NCBI RefSeq assembly: GCF_963855985.1
Contig: NC_087118.1
Span: 8,184,001 to 8,248,000 of the forward strand
Length of the DNA: 64,000 nucleotides
From: Ostrinia nubilalis
Lineage: Eukaryota > Arthropoda > Insecta > Lepidoptera > Crambidae
Reading direction: 5' to 3'
The translations under genes were made by a program, and so were the position numbers. A model generated the notes under the pieces. That model was given only the letters and a program-made list of their open reading frames with translations, did not search any database and had not been told where the DNA came from. This document shows positions 11,261-22,374 of this stretch, piece after piece (the stretch's first letter is position 1; the number at the start of each line of letters is the position of its first letter).

Positions 11261-11334
11261 TGGTTTTGCGTTCCTTTTGGTCTTTCGCTTGTGTCTAGCG
11301 ATCTGGTGGTCCCTGTAGGTTCCGTGGGTTATTT

Positions 11335-11346
11335 AGTTGGGCGCCA
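11335..11346 (-). promoter_or_regulatory. Primer-binding site (tRNA-Lys type)
   Basis: One base inside the 5' LTR, the minus strand reads TGGCGCCCAACT, a match to the 3' end complement of tRNA-Lys used by many Gypsy-group elements and retroviruses. It fixes the minus-strand orientation of the element. Confidence 0.8.
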
Positions 11347-11347
11347 T

Positions 11348-12096
11348 TGCAACGGGGCGTCTTAGCTAGCTCAGTCTGACACCCCGCTGTCTAGTACTAA
11401 GTCCCAGTTCGCCTTCTGCGATGAGGGATGTGTACCTATCCAGGATGCCTACAGGGATATTTGACCAAGGAAACGCACAATCAATAACACAATGGCACTT
11501 TATAATTCAGGTTCCACAATAGTTTACTTAATATTCTAGTTTCACTGACTCTAAATTACTATTATTTAGATAATGAGCAAGTTATTCCACAATTATAAAT
11601 ATACTATGGCGAGGGGGATAGCGACGCGCCCGGTTCGCGTCCCGAAACTAGTTCACGTATCCGCGAGAGGGGCGGCGCCCTGTGCGAGGTTTAGCGAGTG
11701 TTAGTATGGATACTTATAAACTAGAGGGGGGTAGGACGGTTCGCTCCCAAATCGGTAACCGAGGTTAACGAAGTGGGGATTCGTGCACCAAAGGTAAAAG
11801 GCTTGGGACCTACGTGGCGAGTGGGGAGGAATTACAGGAAGGGTGGCAGCGGGATTGCTACCGCAGGTCGGGATTGAGTAAAGCATGCACTCGGTAAGGA
11901 TTTGAATGGGAATACAGGCAGCGATGGTTCGCTCGTGTCGCGGAAACCGCGCGAGCAGAAAGTCCTATCGAGCCAGGTTAGTGGGAACAGTGAGGGCAGC
12001 TATTCGCTAGGGACTCTTGTGCAATTAGCCGTGGGAAAGTTAGACGCGCGCGCGATCGTCTGGCTGTTGCGATGGCTCCCGAGCGAATGCTAGGCT

Positions 12097-12153
<57 letters not shown>

Positions 12154-12661
12154 AAGGGACGCGCGCTGGTAGCTTGAGGAGCTTTTCCAGCTTCACCGGG
12201 CAGAGTGGCGAGTACAGAAGGTACTCTAGCCGTTTGGCGATCGTCGGTGCGCGTGCCGACGGGGCCGAGTGTGGGCTTCGCGAAGCGAAGCCCAGGCTCG
12301 TCCGCGTCGGTCGCAGACCGACGTTCGCGATCGGGCCGTATCGAGCGCATAAGGCGCCCGATCAGTGGCGAACCCAACTAGAGGGTTGCCCACCGCGGTG
12401 GTGGACCAAAGTCCAGCCTACGGCGGGCTCACTCTAGTGGGCCCGATCGAGGGGGACTACGGACGCGGCCTGAGGGCGCCACGGTAGGCTCGGACCTCGG
12501 CTCAGGCCGTGTCCGGGGGACGGATTGGTGCTAGGCTCCCGCGGTCGCCGCCGTCTCTTATATTAGCTCGGTCCGTGCGGCGTGCGGCCGCGCAGCCGTA
12601 GGGTTGTCAAAATCTCTGCGCTCGGTGCTAGGGCTGTCGATGCGTCGCGGGGCGCGTCACA
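11348..12661 (-). repeat. 5' LTR of the minus-strand Gypsy element (LTR B, 1314 bp)
   Basis: It has TG/CA ends (minus strand) and is nearly identical to LTR A over the shared parts. Unlike LTR A it retains the GC-rich middle block and carries a 53-base T run (12100-12152). The minus strand has a TATA-like CTAATATAAGAG (around 12553) upstream of GC-rich sequence, a plausible promoter. It is flanked on its outer side by AGAG. Confidence 0.88.
12100..12152. repeat. Poly-T tract (53 bases) inside LTR B
   Basis: An uninterrupted T run is absent from LTRs A and C. On the minus strand it is poly-A within the LTR. It interrupts sequence that is otherwise colinear with LTR C, so it looks like a late expansion or a retroposed tail. 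Confidence 0.9.
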
Positions 12662-12905
12662 AGAGTAAGATAGATATAGTTGCTAGTACTTGCTAGAGTA
12701 AGATAGATAAGTATTGTTATTAGAGTAAGATAGACTAAGGCGTGAGCGAGACAAAGATAACAATTGTCCGTTACTTTGATTGTGTGAGCTCATGCCTCAG
12801 TCGCCGTTTGAACACGCTATTACTGTCACGTTTGGATCGAGCCCTGTGTTTCATTTTGCTGACCTGCCCTTCGACGTCAATCAACCCCGCGTCCTGTCTT
12901 CTACA
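12662..12905 (+). repeat. BEL/Pao 3' LTR, second part, with AGAGTAAGATAGA repeats
   Basis: The LTR resumes after the Gypsy duplication AGAG and appears to end at TCTTCTACA. It begins with three imperfect copies of AGAGTAAGATAGA (about 12662, 12696, 12722), probably LTR enhancer-like repeats. The boundary is supported by the copia frame that starts right after it. Confidence 0.55.
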
Positions 12906-12950
12906 ATTTGGGAAAAATTGAAAGCTATATTGGAAAAGATATTAACTATA
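12906..12950 (+). pseudogene. Ty1/copia pol fragment, left part
   Basis: The frame encodes LGKIESYIGKDIN, the region just before the conserved 'SLNQTKYIESL' block of copia RT. It continues in frame with the fragment at 18257 if one TATA and the 5.3-kb insertion are ignored. Its upstream part is displaced by the BEL element. Confidence 0.7.
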
Positions 12951-13534
12951 GGGGCATTTCACGCGAAGCGGACAGCGAAAATCAAGTCAGGTTTTGGATT
13001 TTGTTCATATTTGGATTAAATGTACTGCTATATGACCTGAATGGATGTGCATCATTATAATTGTTTTATGAAGCTTAGTTTATTTTTTATGAGCGTTCAA
13101 AAAATTGCTAAAATTTTAGGAACAGATTTTTCAGAGGCTATTACTGCTATTATTACATTTGATTAAAAATAAACTAACTATTGGACTTTTGAGAATAAAT
13201 AACTGTGTTTCTTACTGTTTACTACAAATTTGAAATTTCTTATTTGTTCACATAGAAAACCGGAAGTAAAGTTTTAAAATCAAATTTTACAAAACTTCGG
13301 TATTTTTTAAATTTTTTATTTTTATTTTAAAATATACCTAGTAGTCTATAAATAACATGTGTAAAGTTGTAGAATGGAGTCTGTATTGGTTTTTGATTTA
13401 GACGCAGTACAGTGCGAGCGCGCCGCAATGAGCGCCATACTGGCTATCGACATTTGGCTACTGTATAAAAATTATTTGTTCGAAAATAACTGAAACGTTA
13501 ATATTGTTGCATGCATACTCTTAAACAATTATAA

Positions 13535-13963
13535 TTTTGACTCGGCGAACTTTGTACCGCCTAAAAACAATGATTGTTGGCATTGAGATGGTATTACGTC
13601 GCAGACCACCCACAACTTATTGGATGATATTCTTAAAACATTACCCTTCTTTTTGGGTAGTCGGGATATGTTAGTCCAGGGTACCAGCTATCTCTATGCC
13701 AAATATCATTAAAATCTGATCAGCCGTTCTTTGTTTTATACATAAAACAAAGTCGTGTTAGTTACACGATTTATAAGTCAAGAACGGCTGGGCAGATTTT
13801 GATGAAATTTGATATGGAGGTAGCTAGCCAACTACCTAAAAAAGAGGAATAATATTTTTAGTGTATTATTCAATAAGATGTGGATAGTCCGCGACGTAAT
13901 ACGCACCATCTCAATGCCAACAGTCATTGTCTGTTAGACGGTACGAAGTTCGCCGAGTCAAAA
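13535..13963. mobile_element. Small foldback MITE flanked by TTATAA
   Basis: The ends are TTTTGACTCGGCGAACTT and its complement, with TTATAA at 13529-13534 and 13964-13969. The arms continue inward with CATTGAGATGGT and a GTATTACGTCGC block. It has no coding capacity. It sits between the left palindrome arm and the Harbinger left end. Confidence 0.7.
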
Positions 13964-14330
13964 TTATAACAGTCTTATTCATAAAAATCCTCTAAAATAG
14001 GTTTAAAACACTCATTAGTTAAAATGCTCATTAGTGCTAATAAACCTTTTATAAAATTCTCTATTCATAAACGTTCAATATACCCATTTTAACTATCTTC
14101 TCACTAAAAGACATTTTAGCGTTGTTATGTTGTCGTTCTGATGAATCCATAGATAAAAATGCCAAAACCAATGGTCCACGGCCCAAAAAAAAAAGTTTTA
14201 CGTCACTTATGACATAATGACAATGACATTTGTTTGTTTATCATCATTATTGCTTGTGTTGTGTTTCGTGCAGCAGAGGTGCTTCGTGGTATTTTTGCAG
14301 AGAAAATTGTATTGCCTAATAGAAATAAAC

Positions 14331-16133
14331 ATGGAAAACGAAAAAAATAAAAAGAAGAGACAAAGAAGCGAAAATTGGCTGGAGGAAGATAAGGTTAGTT
14401 CAACAGTTTTTGCAAAGATACAAGAGTGCTGGTTAATTTTATCACTATCATCATTTTAGTTGATAAACTGATGCCCAATAATTATTTCCGTAGAATATAT
14501 TGATGGATTTAGTGAGGGAGCGTGTATCCATCATCGAAAATAAAAACACGGATACTAATACAAATTCAAAAAAACTGGCAGCGTGGGCAGATTTGTTAAC
14601 CAGGTATGTGGTCTACTTACTTTCATTAAATTCAGATAAATATTAAACTAATTAGTAAAGTAATTAGTGTGTAAAAAGACCCGTTTTTCAACCATCTTTT
14701 TAAATATATTGTCTCAATTGCTACATGTGGGCTATTAGATGTAGCATGCATTTGTGTGTAGCGTCACTCAAATTTGCTTGGGAGGCACATGTTGAATATG
14801 GTTATGGTTAAAGACACTTTATTTCTCATAAGGATACAAATTTGATTCACTTACTGAGAAACGTAACATGTTTATAAGCGATTTTAATACATTATTATAA
14901 GCGGAATATAGCACTGTTAATGTTAATTTTTATTGTTCTTTACTTCCAGTTTCAATAGTATGTGCACAGGTGGCGTGCGCTCCCTTCCACAATTAAAATC
15001 TCAATGGAGCATTATAAAAATGACCAAGAAGAAAGCGAAATCAGAGGAAAGGAAGAAACTTCTCCAGACTGGTGGCGGTCCACCCCCACCAACAAACCCG
15101 GCAAATGCAGATGATATATGTTCATGGCTCCCTAACGAGTTTGTCATTGACATAAATGAATTTGATTCTGATTGCATAAATCAGGTAGGTACATATTATT
15201 GATGTTAAATATGGTTCTGTAACAGACCTCGCAAATATATTTCACAGTAACATAACAACAAACTTCTTCCCCTTTTCAGATCAATGTTGGAAAGACGTTG
15301 GATAAAAAGGACAATGTAGAAGAGATAAAGAAAAAGGTGAGCTTTATTAGTTTCAATACAGTATTTATTCATATTTTATATAATTTGTCTCACCTATAAG
15401 AGTGGTCAAATAAACGTTTATATCATTTTTCAGGACATAATTGCTTCTCATAGTATAATACATAAAATACCGGATGAGATCTCAGATATTGTAAGTATCA
15501 TGTACAACAACAATTTATTATCTTTTTAATAATTGTTTCTTTGCCTGGCCCCTTCCCATTTTATTTGTGTCCAGCCCTCCATATCGTGTGTCTCATAATT
15601 GTTTATTATTTTAGGGCCCAGAGAGTGAAGTGATAGATGTGGCTCAAGAACCACTTCATGAGATACAAAATACACCCAAGGTAAGGCAAATAAAGGTAGA
15701 AATGACACAATCAATTTAAAGTTGTTTATTCATTAAATTATAACAGCCTTCATTGTTTCAGTTTATATCCATTGGTTCGCCAAAAATAAAAGCAACGCCT
15801 TCTAGGATGAAATCTAATAAACAAGAAAAGGTGAACAAGGTATGAGATCCATAAAACTAGAGTATTTATTAAAAAATTGTGTTTTTATAATATGTTAAGA
15901 TTACTAGCGCAATTACTATCTTCATAACTACTTTATTTCAGGTGTCAACAGCAGCAGCAACTGTAGTTGCGGTAGATACTGAATGCAGGAAGCAACTGCA
16001 TGAAGTCGTATTGGCAAACGAACAAAGAAAAACCCGAAACTTGGACTTGGAAGAATCTTTATTACAGCTGAAAATGGAATATTATAGAAAAAAAATTAAG
16101 TTGCTTGAAAATAAAGAAGACAGTAAAGAATAA
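14331..16133 (+). CDS. Harbinger Myb/SANT-like DNA-binding protein, eight exons
   Basis: I place exons at 14331-14393, 14494-14603, 14950-15184, 15280-15336, 15434-15490, 15615-15680, 15762-15839 and 15942-16133. Each is bounded by GT/AG sites with phases that keep the frame open to TAA. The N-terminal part (SENWLEEDK, MDLVRERVSIIENKN, LAAWADLLT, LPQLKSQWSIIK) is a Myb/SANT-like domain. The C-terminal exon is a charged coiled-coil (EQRKTRNLDLEESLLQLKME). In Harbinger elements this second protein binds transposase and element ends and helps nuclear import. Exon 7 could instead end at 15830, using GTGAAC. The upstream ATG at 14217 is out of the domain context, so I prefer 14331. Confidence 0.75.
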
Positions 16134-16170
16134 ATAAAAACTTTAACTAGATAAGATACCTACTTATTAT

Positions 16171-17337
16171 TTATCTAAAATGCCTATCAATAAATGCTCG
16201 TAAGATAGCACTGTTTGGGCCTCTTCCTCTGTCCTCGTTAACTCGTGGTTCAGCAACAGCATCCTGTATCTCAATAATTTCGTTGCCTTGATCTGGTACC
16301 AAGTCCTCATTTCCTATTGCAATATTGTGCAATACTGCAAGTGCGACAATGGTTGGTTTTACATTGTGCATATGCACTGTTAAACCATTTAATAAACATT
16401 GAAACCGCTGTTTCCATACACCAAAGCAACGTTCAACACAGTTGCGAGTGGCAATCTGGGCTTGATTGTATCTTTGTTCCTGTTCATTTTGAGGCCTTAA
16501 TATGGGTGTAAAAAGATATGATTCTAGTCGATACCCAGAATCCCCCAAAAGTCTTCCTCTGAACTCGCCTCGTTCAAAGCGTTCTTTAAGAGTGGACTCA
16601 TTAAATATTCTGGAATCATGAGTGCTGCCTCGCCACCTTGCAACAATGTCCATTATTTTTAGTTCGGCATCACAAGTTACTTGTACGTTCATTGAGTAAT
16701 ATCCTTTTCTGTTTATATAATATTGAGCTGCGTCACCACCATATTTCTTTATTTTTATATGGGTGCAATCAATACACCCCAGGACAGAAGGAAATCGCCG
16801 TATATTGTAAAATTCCCTCATTACTTTTTCTTGTTCTGCCAGTGACTCTGGCATTTTTATATAGGTTCCAGAGTGGCGCGCTATCGCGCGGGCTACTCTG
16901 GCACAAATGCGACTTACAGTTGGTTGAGATAACCCATGGATTTCTCCCCCATCATCTTGAACCTAAAATGTTACAAAGAAATTTAAAAACGTCTTTATGT
17001 AGGTGTATTAAAATGCGGCATAATTATATTAAATACTTGTAAGTAGAGTACTTACTTCACGACGACCCCAACATCTTATAGCGGTTAACACCTGTAACTC
17101 AGGTGAAGTTCCACAACCTCGTGAGTCCAACTGCAAGTCTTGCCTGACGAGATCAATTATAAAATTCATGGTATTTTTGTTGAAACGGTATCGCCGTTTA
17201 AACTCTACATCTGGCAAAGAAAACGGATCACATCTCTCCTGGTAAATCTTTTGACGACGTGGAGCATTTTCTGCTCCTTCAATGCGTTCAATAGCTTCTA
17301 ATGTTTCCAGAGTTTGCAGAGTTAGCAGAGCTTCCAT
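16171..17337 (-). CDS. Harbinger DDE transposase (HARBI1-like), two exons
   Basis: Exon 1 runs 17337-17056 and exon 2 runs 16962-16171, with donor GTAAGT and acceptor TTTTAG joined in frame. Exon 2 starts VQDDGGEIHGLSQPTVSR, the helix-turn-helix-like region of HARBI1 proteins. The catalytic triad is visible as D in LGCIDCTHIKI, D in LLGDSGYRL and E in NCVERCFGVWKQRF. The enzyme would cut and paste the element into TWA targets in the nucleus, together with the Myb-like partner. About 374 residues is a normal length. An alternative ATG at 17361 adds eight residues. All expected blocks are present, which suggests a recently active copy. Confidence 0.85.
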
Positions 17338-18256
17338 AGCTAACAAAAAGTACGATATCACCGATCAATTTTATAAACCTTGCAAATAGCCACACAAAAG
17401 AGGACGACAACTGTTACAAACCTCAAGTCAAAACGGTTCGGACTCACTCATCTGTTCGGACCGGACGCAAAAAAAATCAGCTGTTGCACATTTTGTCGGC
17501 CATATTTCTCTTTATTAGAGGTTTAAAGTAGGGTCGACCCTGTTATAAGTTATGAAGCGGGTATTGAATACTTACAAAGCTTTTTAGCGGTATATGACGT
17601 TTATGAATAATACTTTTCGGGATTTTTACTATAACAAGCTAATAAACCTATTTTAACTTTTTATGAATAAGACCGTAATTGTTTAAGAGTATGCATGCAA
17701 CAATATTAACGTTTCAGTTATTTTTGAACAAATAATTTTTATACAGTAGCCAAATGTCGATAGCCAGTATGGCGCTCATTGCGGCGCGCTCGCACTGTAC
17801 TGCGTCTAAATCAAAAACCAATACAGACTCCATTCTACAACTTTACACATGTTATTTATAGACTACTAGGTATATTTTAAAATAAAAATAAAAAATTTAA
17901 AAAATACCGAAGTTTTGTAAAATTCGATTTTAAAACTTTACTTCCGGTTTTCTATGTGTACAAATAAGAAATTTCAAATTTGTAGTAAACAGTAAGAAAC
18001 ACAGTTATTTATTCTCAAAAGTCCAATAGTTAGTTTATTTTTAATCAAATGTAATAATAGCAGTAATAGCCTCTGAAAAATCTGTTCCTAAAATTTTAGC
18101 AATTTTTTGAACGCTCATAAAAAATAAACTAAGCTTCATAAAAAAATTATAATGATGCACATCCATTCAGGTCATATAGCAGTACATTTAATCCAAATAT
18201 GAACAAAATCCAAAACCTGACTTGATTTTCGCTGTCCGCTTCGCGTGAAATGCCCC

Positions 18257-18915
18257 TATAGTGATGATAAAAATGTAATGAGTCTAAATCAAACAAAATA
18301 TATTGAATCTTTGGCTGCAAAATATGACCTGGAAAATACTAAATTATATGATACTCCAATGGAAACAAATTTGAAATTAGAACAGGCTGAGGAAATAGAT
18401 GAAAGTACTAAGTAGAGAAATTTAATAGGTGAATTATTGTAAATTAGTACAGGCACAAGGCCAGATGTAGCGTACAGTGTTAATTATCTGAGTAGATACC
18501 AAAGTTGTTACAACCGAAATCATTACAAAATTAAATATGCTATGAGAATTTAAAAATACTTATTATGATAATGTAATTACTGAAGTATTGGATTGTATGG
18601 TAGATTCTGACTATGCAGGAGATAATGTGGATCGAAAATCTACATCAGGTTTTATAATCAGATTGTTCGGTGACTTAATTTTTTGGAAAACACATAACAA
18701 AATACTGTAACTAAATGTTCAACTTTTGCAGAATATATTGCGATGTCAGAGGCAGTGACAGAAGTACTTTTTATTAGAAACTTACTAATTGAATCATTTC
18801 ATGTGAAGTTTTGTAAACCAATTAAATTATATGAAGACAATTCAGGTGCAATTTCGATTGCTAAATTTGGTAATTTCACAAAAAATTCAAAGCACATTGA
18901 AGTGCAGTACCATTA
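18257..18915 (+). pseudogene. Ty1/copia RT C-terminus and RNase H relic
   Basis: Conserved copia blocks appear in order: MSLNQTKYIESLA, GTRPDVAYSVNYLSRY, SDYAGDN, KSTSGF, STFAEYIAMSEAVTE and YEDNSGAISIA. The RNase H acidic residues (D in SDYAGD, E in AEY, D in EDNSGA) are recognisable. Several in-frame stops (for example TAG near 18413 and stops around 18555-18720) show that it is dead. The frame is cut at 18915 by insertion of a mariner-type MITE. Confidence 0.8.
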
Positions 18916-18917
18916 TA

Positions 18918-19406
18918 CAGTGTGTCCGGGCATGTAGTGATCAAACTTTAAGGGCGTATAATCTATAGACAATTTTATCGATGAAAATACTTCAAATTTG
19001 GGGCTTGACCCATTTCTCTCAAAATTACAAGGATTTAAATTTTTAATTTTTAGTTTTCACCTCTTCCTTCAAAAACAAGTGAAAGCGTGGGTAACCTAAT
19101 AAGTAAATGTTTTATATCATGCGATAACCAATAAAATTATGTATTAGTAGAAGTAGAAAACAGATACAAGTTTCATACATTTTTGGAAGTAAGAATGGAT
19201 TTAATTAGAAAAAGACATGATTTTTTCACTTCTTTTTCAGTTATTTTCCAACACAAGAATAACCAGGTCGTTAAAGTATGTTTTATTTGCATTGTATTAT
19301 TAGTGTTTGAGCTATTCTACAAAACGAATGTAAATATATTAGTCTACGTCTATTAGTTTCGACGCAATTGTTGAACAAAGATACCCCTTTCCAGCCGGTT
19401 CCATAG
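18918..19406. mobile_element. Half copy of the mariner-type foldback MITE
   Basis: It begins CAGTGTGTCCGGGCATGTAG after TA (18916-18917) and matches the left arm of 436-1482 up to the loop (TTCCATAG). The right arm is missing. The break coincides with the LTR end of the neighbouring Gypsy relic, so a deletion or insertion removed it. Confidence 0.85.
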
Positions 19407-19779
19407 TACATTAATGGAACGAGTTACCACTACATAGTACTTATTTTCAGGAATCACACGAAAATCACAAAACAACGTATCAAATCAACAATCGATTACA
19501 TAAGTATCAAAACAGACTTGAGACTTCACGTTACCACATGCAAGTGACCACATACATTATGTGTCATCCAGAAAATGTATTTAAACAACATTTTCTCTAT
19601 TCAAAGAAAAAGTAGTCTCAAAGTCAAAATAAAAATGGAACTGGAACTACAAATAAAAGGCGCGGATATGCAACAGACTGACTTTAATGACAGGAAGCAA
19701 AGACATTACAACTGGCGGCAGAGGCAATAACAATATACAGCCTAGATGGCGCAATAGTCGCCTCAACAACGTATCATCT
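19407..19779 (-). repeat. 3' LTR of the mag-like Gypsy relic
   Basis: It starts TGATACGTTGTTGAGG on the minus strand directly after the polypurine tract and runs to the junction with the half MITE. The far end is not defined with certainty because no partner LTR is present. Confidence 0.55.
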
Positions 19780-19872
19780 CTCCCCACTTAATCTACTTTA
19801 AACTGACTAATTAATACTTCACTAAACTATCAGATTAAAATTACAAACTAAATCGCTAACAAAATCCTTAAA

Positions 19873-21082
19873 TTAAGATATTAAATTATTCACGGTTAAA
19901 GGCACGCAGAGCCCGAGCAGACGCGCCTGGTGGCGGTGCCGGCGAGCTGGTCTCCGCGCCCGCGCCCTCTGCGCGGCGCCCTCACTAGCCCCCGGCGCTA
20001 GACTAGCCGCTTCGGCCTCACCACAAGCCGCGTCGCCGCGCTCTTCCCTAGTTACATCCTCATTTAACTGTTCAGGATCTACATTTGTGTTATCATTAGA
20101 TACAGAGCTAACTCTTGACAAAGAAAATCTATTCTTGTTTTCCGCTGAAATAATTTAATCTACGTGTCTACGCCACTCCAAACCCTTACCTACGGCCACC
20201 GTATAAGAAACCGGGCCCGTTACTTTCGAAATGTTGCCTTCGGCCCACTTGTCCCCCCTAACAGAGTAGTCTCGGGCCAGTACCTTGTCTCCCACCGCAA
20301 AGTGACGTTGAGCTCCTGTTTCGCGCCCTATACACTTCTCTTGAGAAGCGCGCACTACCGCCGCAACGTCGGGACGCAAAGCATCGAGTCGGCTACGCAA
20401 TCGCCGCCCTAGTAATGCGACTGCAGGGGACACGCCTGTGGTTGCATGTTCGCAGTTTCGGTATTGAAAAAGAAATCTACTTAATGCTGAACAAACATCT
20501 TCACCCTCAAGCACGGCCCTTTTGATTGCTTTTTGATGGTTTTAACAGCATTCTCGGCTGCACCATTGCCCTGGGGTCGGTATGGGGCTGAAGTAACATG
20601 TTTAATAACATTTTTGCCACAGTACGTTTTAAACTCTGCAGAAGAAAATGGCGGTCCATTGTCTGTGACAAGTTGCGACGGTAAACCAAACCGAGCAAAA
20701 ATGCTTCTTAACGTTCGAATTGTTGATTGTGCATCCGTACCACGCATTGCAACCGCCTCAATCCACTTGGAATGTGCGTCAACAAGAATGAGGTATCTCG
20801 TGCCAGAGCAGTCAGCAAAGTCCGCGTGAACGCGCTGCCAAGGGTGCAGCGGGAACTCCCACGGGTGCAGCTGTGCGGGCCCTGGGCGGCGCATCGCGCA
20901 CTGCTCGGCATGCCACACAAGATCGACACACCTCCTCAATGTCCACATCTAAATTTGGCCAGTAAACATAACTGCGCGCGAGCGCTTTCATTTTACCCAT
21001 CCCCAAATGCCCCTCATGAATCTCCCCTAAAATTTTCCGACGCGAAGCTCGATGGCTCCTACGTATAGAGGCGAAACTGCCG
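19873..21082 (-). pseudogene. Gypsy integrase, broken by frameshifts
   Basis: Three overlapping minus-strand frames cover one integrase. The first (to about 20812) has the H2C2 zinc finger (EIHEGHLGMGKMKALARS ... CRSCVACR). The second (20948-20481) has the catalytic core with D in HADFADC and LVDAHSKW, D in VTDNGPPF and E in GNGAAENAVK. The third (20514-20155) has the C-terminal domain with VGDKVLARDY and a GPVSYTVAV block. A further short frame (20121-19873) is Ala/Arg-rich tail. The changes of frame mark an inactive copy. The lineage call (mag-like) is from overall resemblance only. Confidence 0.75.
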
Positions 21083-21086
21083 CTTA

Positions 21087-22159
21087 GGGGAGAGGGGGGC
21101 AGCTTTGAACAATTTTCATACTTTATTAAATATCTTCCAAATTTGAACGATTTCATTAATTTTTTCTTCCTAGATAGAGGTCATGGTTATCACACAACAA
21201 AATAATGATGTTCTTCTTAATTATTCATGAACGCTTATTAAGATATTTAGATTTTTGCACAGACCTGTAAACGTTCTAAACTGCCCCGTAGTCGGGGCAG
21301 CCTTGAACACGCCTGGGGCAGTTTTGAATTAGTATTTTTTTCAATGAAATAAAACTGAATATTTATGAATGTGTATTTTTAAAATAATTAATAAACAAAA
21401 TTTTAAATGATCAGTGTCATTTGGGAACAATTTAACATGTTTATTTTATTTTACATCACTCTGTACAAAGTAACACAAAACTTAGGGATATTATTAAAAA
21501 AAAGTAAATATAAGATATACCAATTAACTAAATACTAATAAACTTTATGTTTAATGACACATCAAAGACAATACTGCATAATTTAAAAAATATCAATCAA
21601 CTACTAAAACTTGCTTTTGCCCGGACTTCACCCAGCTTGAAATTTTATCTGTCACAATAAAGCAATCTGCTTATTTTTTATGTAAAAACCTTCTACGAAG
21701 TATTAGAAAACTTAAGGGTTCATAATACCACTTAAAAAAGAAAATTGATAAAGTTCAAAGGTGCCCCAACCATTTCGTTCAAAGCTGCCCCATGGGTAAA
21801 TTTCCAGAAAAAAACATAAATTTAATAACGGAACATACTTTTATATCGCAATTTCTTATCAAATCTTCATTGAAACTATTTAAACTTCCATATAGTAAAC
21901 AAACCACTCACTATTTAATAAAACTACGTCCACAAAATCCTTAGAACCAAAATAAAAAAGTGCGAAATTGGCAGTCAAAAACAAAAAAACACTTTTGCCG
22001 GTTAACCTACAGTTGAATATTAAAAATGAGATGTGACGGCTATGCGTATCAGTGCTGGCAATATAAAATATGATTTATACCATTGTAGCCTCCTAAACCA
22101 GTGATTTTTAAATTAATTTGTTCTAAGCTGCCCCTGTCCAAAGCTGCCCCCCTCTCCCC
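21087..22159. mobile_element. TA-flanked TIR element with repeated GGGGCAGCTTTGAAC motifs
   Basis: The ends are GGGGAGAGGGGGGCAGCTTTG and its complement, with TA on both sides (21085-21086, 22160-22161). Variants of GGGGCAGCTTTGAAC occur again inside in both orientations (about 21293, 21309, 21762, 21779, 22126). It has no coding region. The TA target suggests the Tc1/mariner group, but no transposase is present. Confidence 0.75.
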
Positions 22160-22161
22160 TA

Positions 22162-22374
22162 CGCCTTTTCCCAATTATTTAAGCAATGATTTCACTTTGC
22201 TCTAATGTATAACATCAGTAAGAAAAAAAAAATTTTTTTCCATTAGATACAAAATAAAATTTTAGGCAAATAGGCGTATGTGCAAAAGTACGCCACGTAT
22301 AAAGCCCAATCATACGATTCGCTCATCTATACGAGTAGTTGCTTACATAAATATATATTTTATACAGGGTGTTT
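22162..22374. other. Short AT-rich interval
   Basis: About 210 bp between two TIR elements. It has a mixed A/T run and no recognisable coding or repeat. It may be a leftover of the interrupted Gypsy pol. Confidence 0.4.

Larger units (their letters stand above)
2256..12661 (-). mobile_element. Gypsy-type LTR retrotransposon, minus strand, internally deleted
   Basis: Two direct LTRs (2256-3125 and 11348-12661) bound the element. A 4-bp duplication AGAG (2252-2255 and 12662-12665) flanks it. Reading on the minus strand, the order is 5' LTR, a primer-binding site TGGCGCCCAACT (complementary to tRNA-Lys), a LINE insertion, gag-protease, a 2.4-kb region without coding sequence, an integrase zinc-binding fragment, tandem repeats, a polypurine tract and the 3' LTR. 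No RT, RNase H or integrase core is visible, so the copy is non-autonomous. Confidence 0.9.
13970..17675. mobile_element. PIF/Harbinger DNA transposon, apparently complete
   Basis: The terminal repeats are CAGTCTTATTCATAAAAA at the left and the complement of CGGTCTTATTCATAAAAA at the right. The flanking TAA (13967-13969 and 17676-17678) matches the 3-bp TWA target of this superfamily. It carries the two standard Harbinger genes in convergent orientation: a Myb-like DNA-binding protein (plus strand) and a DDE transposase (minus strand), ending 37 bp apart. No stop or frameshift was seen in either spliced frame, so this may be an autonomous copy. Confidence 0.88.
12951..18256. mobile_element. 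Palindromic TIR element with TATA duplication, split at its centre
   Basis: The ends are GGGGCATTTCACGCGAAGCG and its complement, with TATA at 12947-12950 and 18257-18260. The arms (about 12951-13528 and 17679-18256) are inverted repeats of about 580 bp meeting at CTTAAACAATTA/TAATTGTTTAAG. A Harbinger element occupies the very centre. A 4-bp duplication is the only choice that restores the copia frame. I cannot assign a superfamily. Confidence 0.75.
19407..21084 (-). mobile_element. Gypsy (mag-like) retrotransposon relic, minus strand, 3' part
   Basis: On the minus strand an integrase region is followed by a polypurine tract (AAGTGGGGAGAGA, around 19780-19792) and then an LTR starting TGATACGTTG. 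The upstream part of pol is cut off by the TA-flanked element at 21087. RT and gag are not in the window. Confidence 0.7.

Noticed and set aside
12072..12437. Frames with poly-Phe or poly-Lys through the T run of LTR B
   Set aside because: They read through a homopolymer in an LTR, and no other LTR copy keeps the frame.
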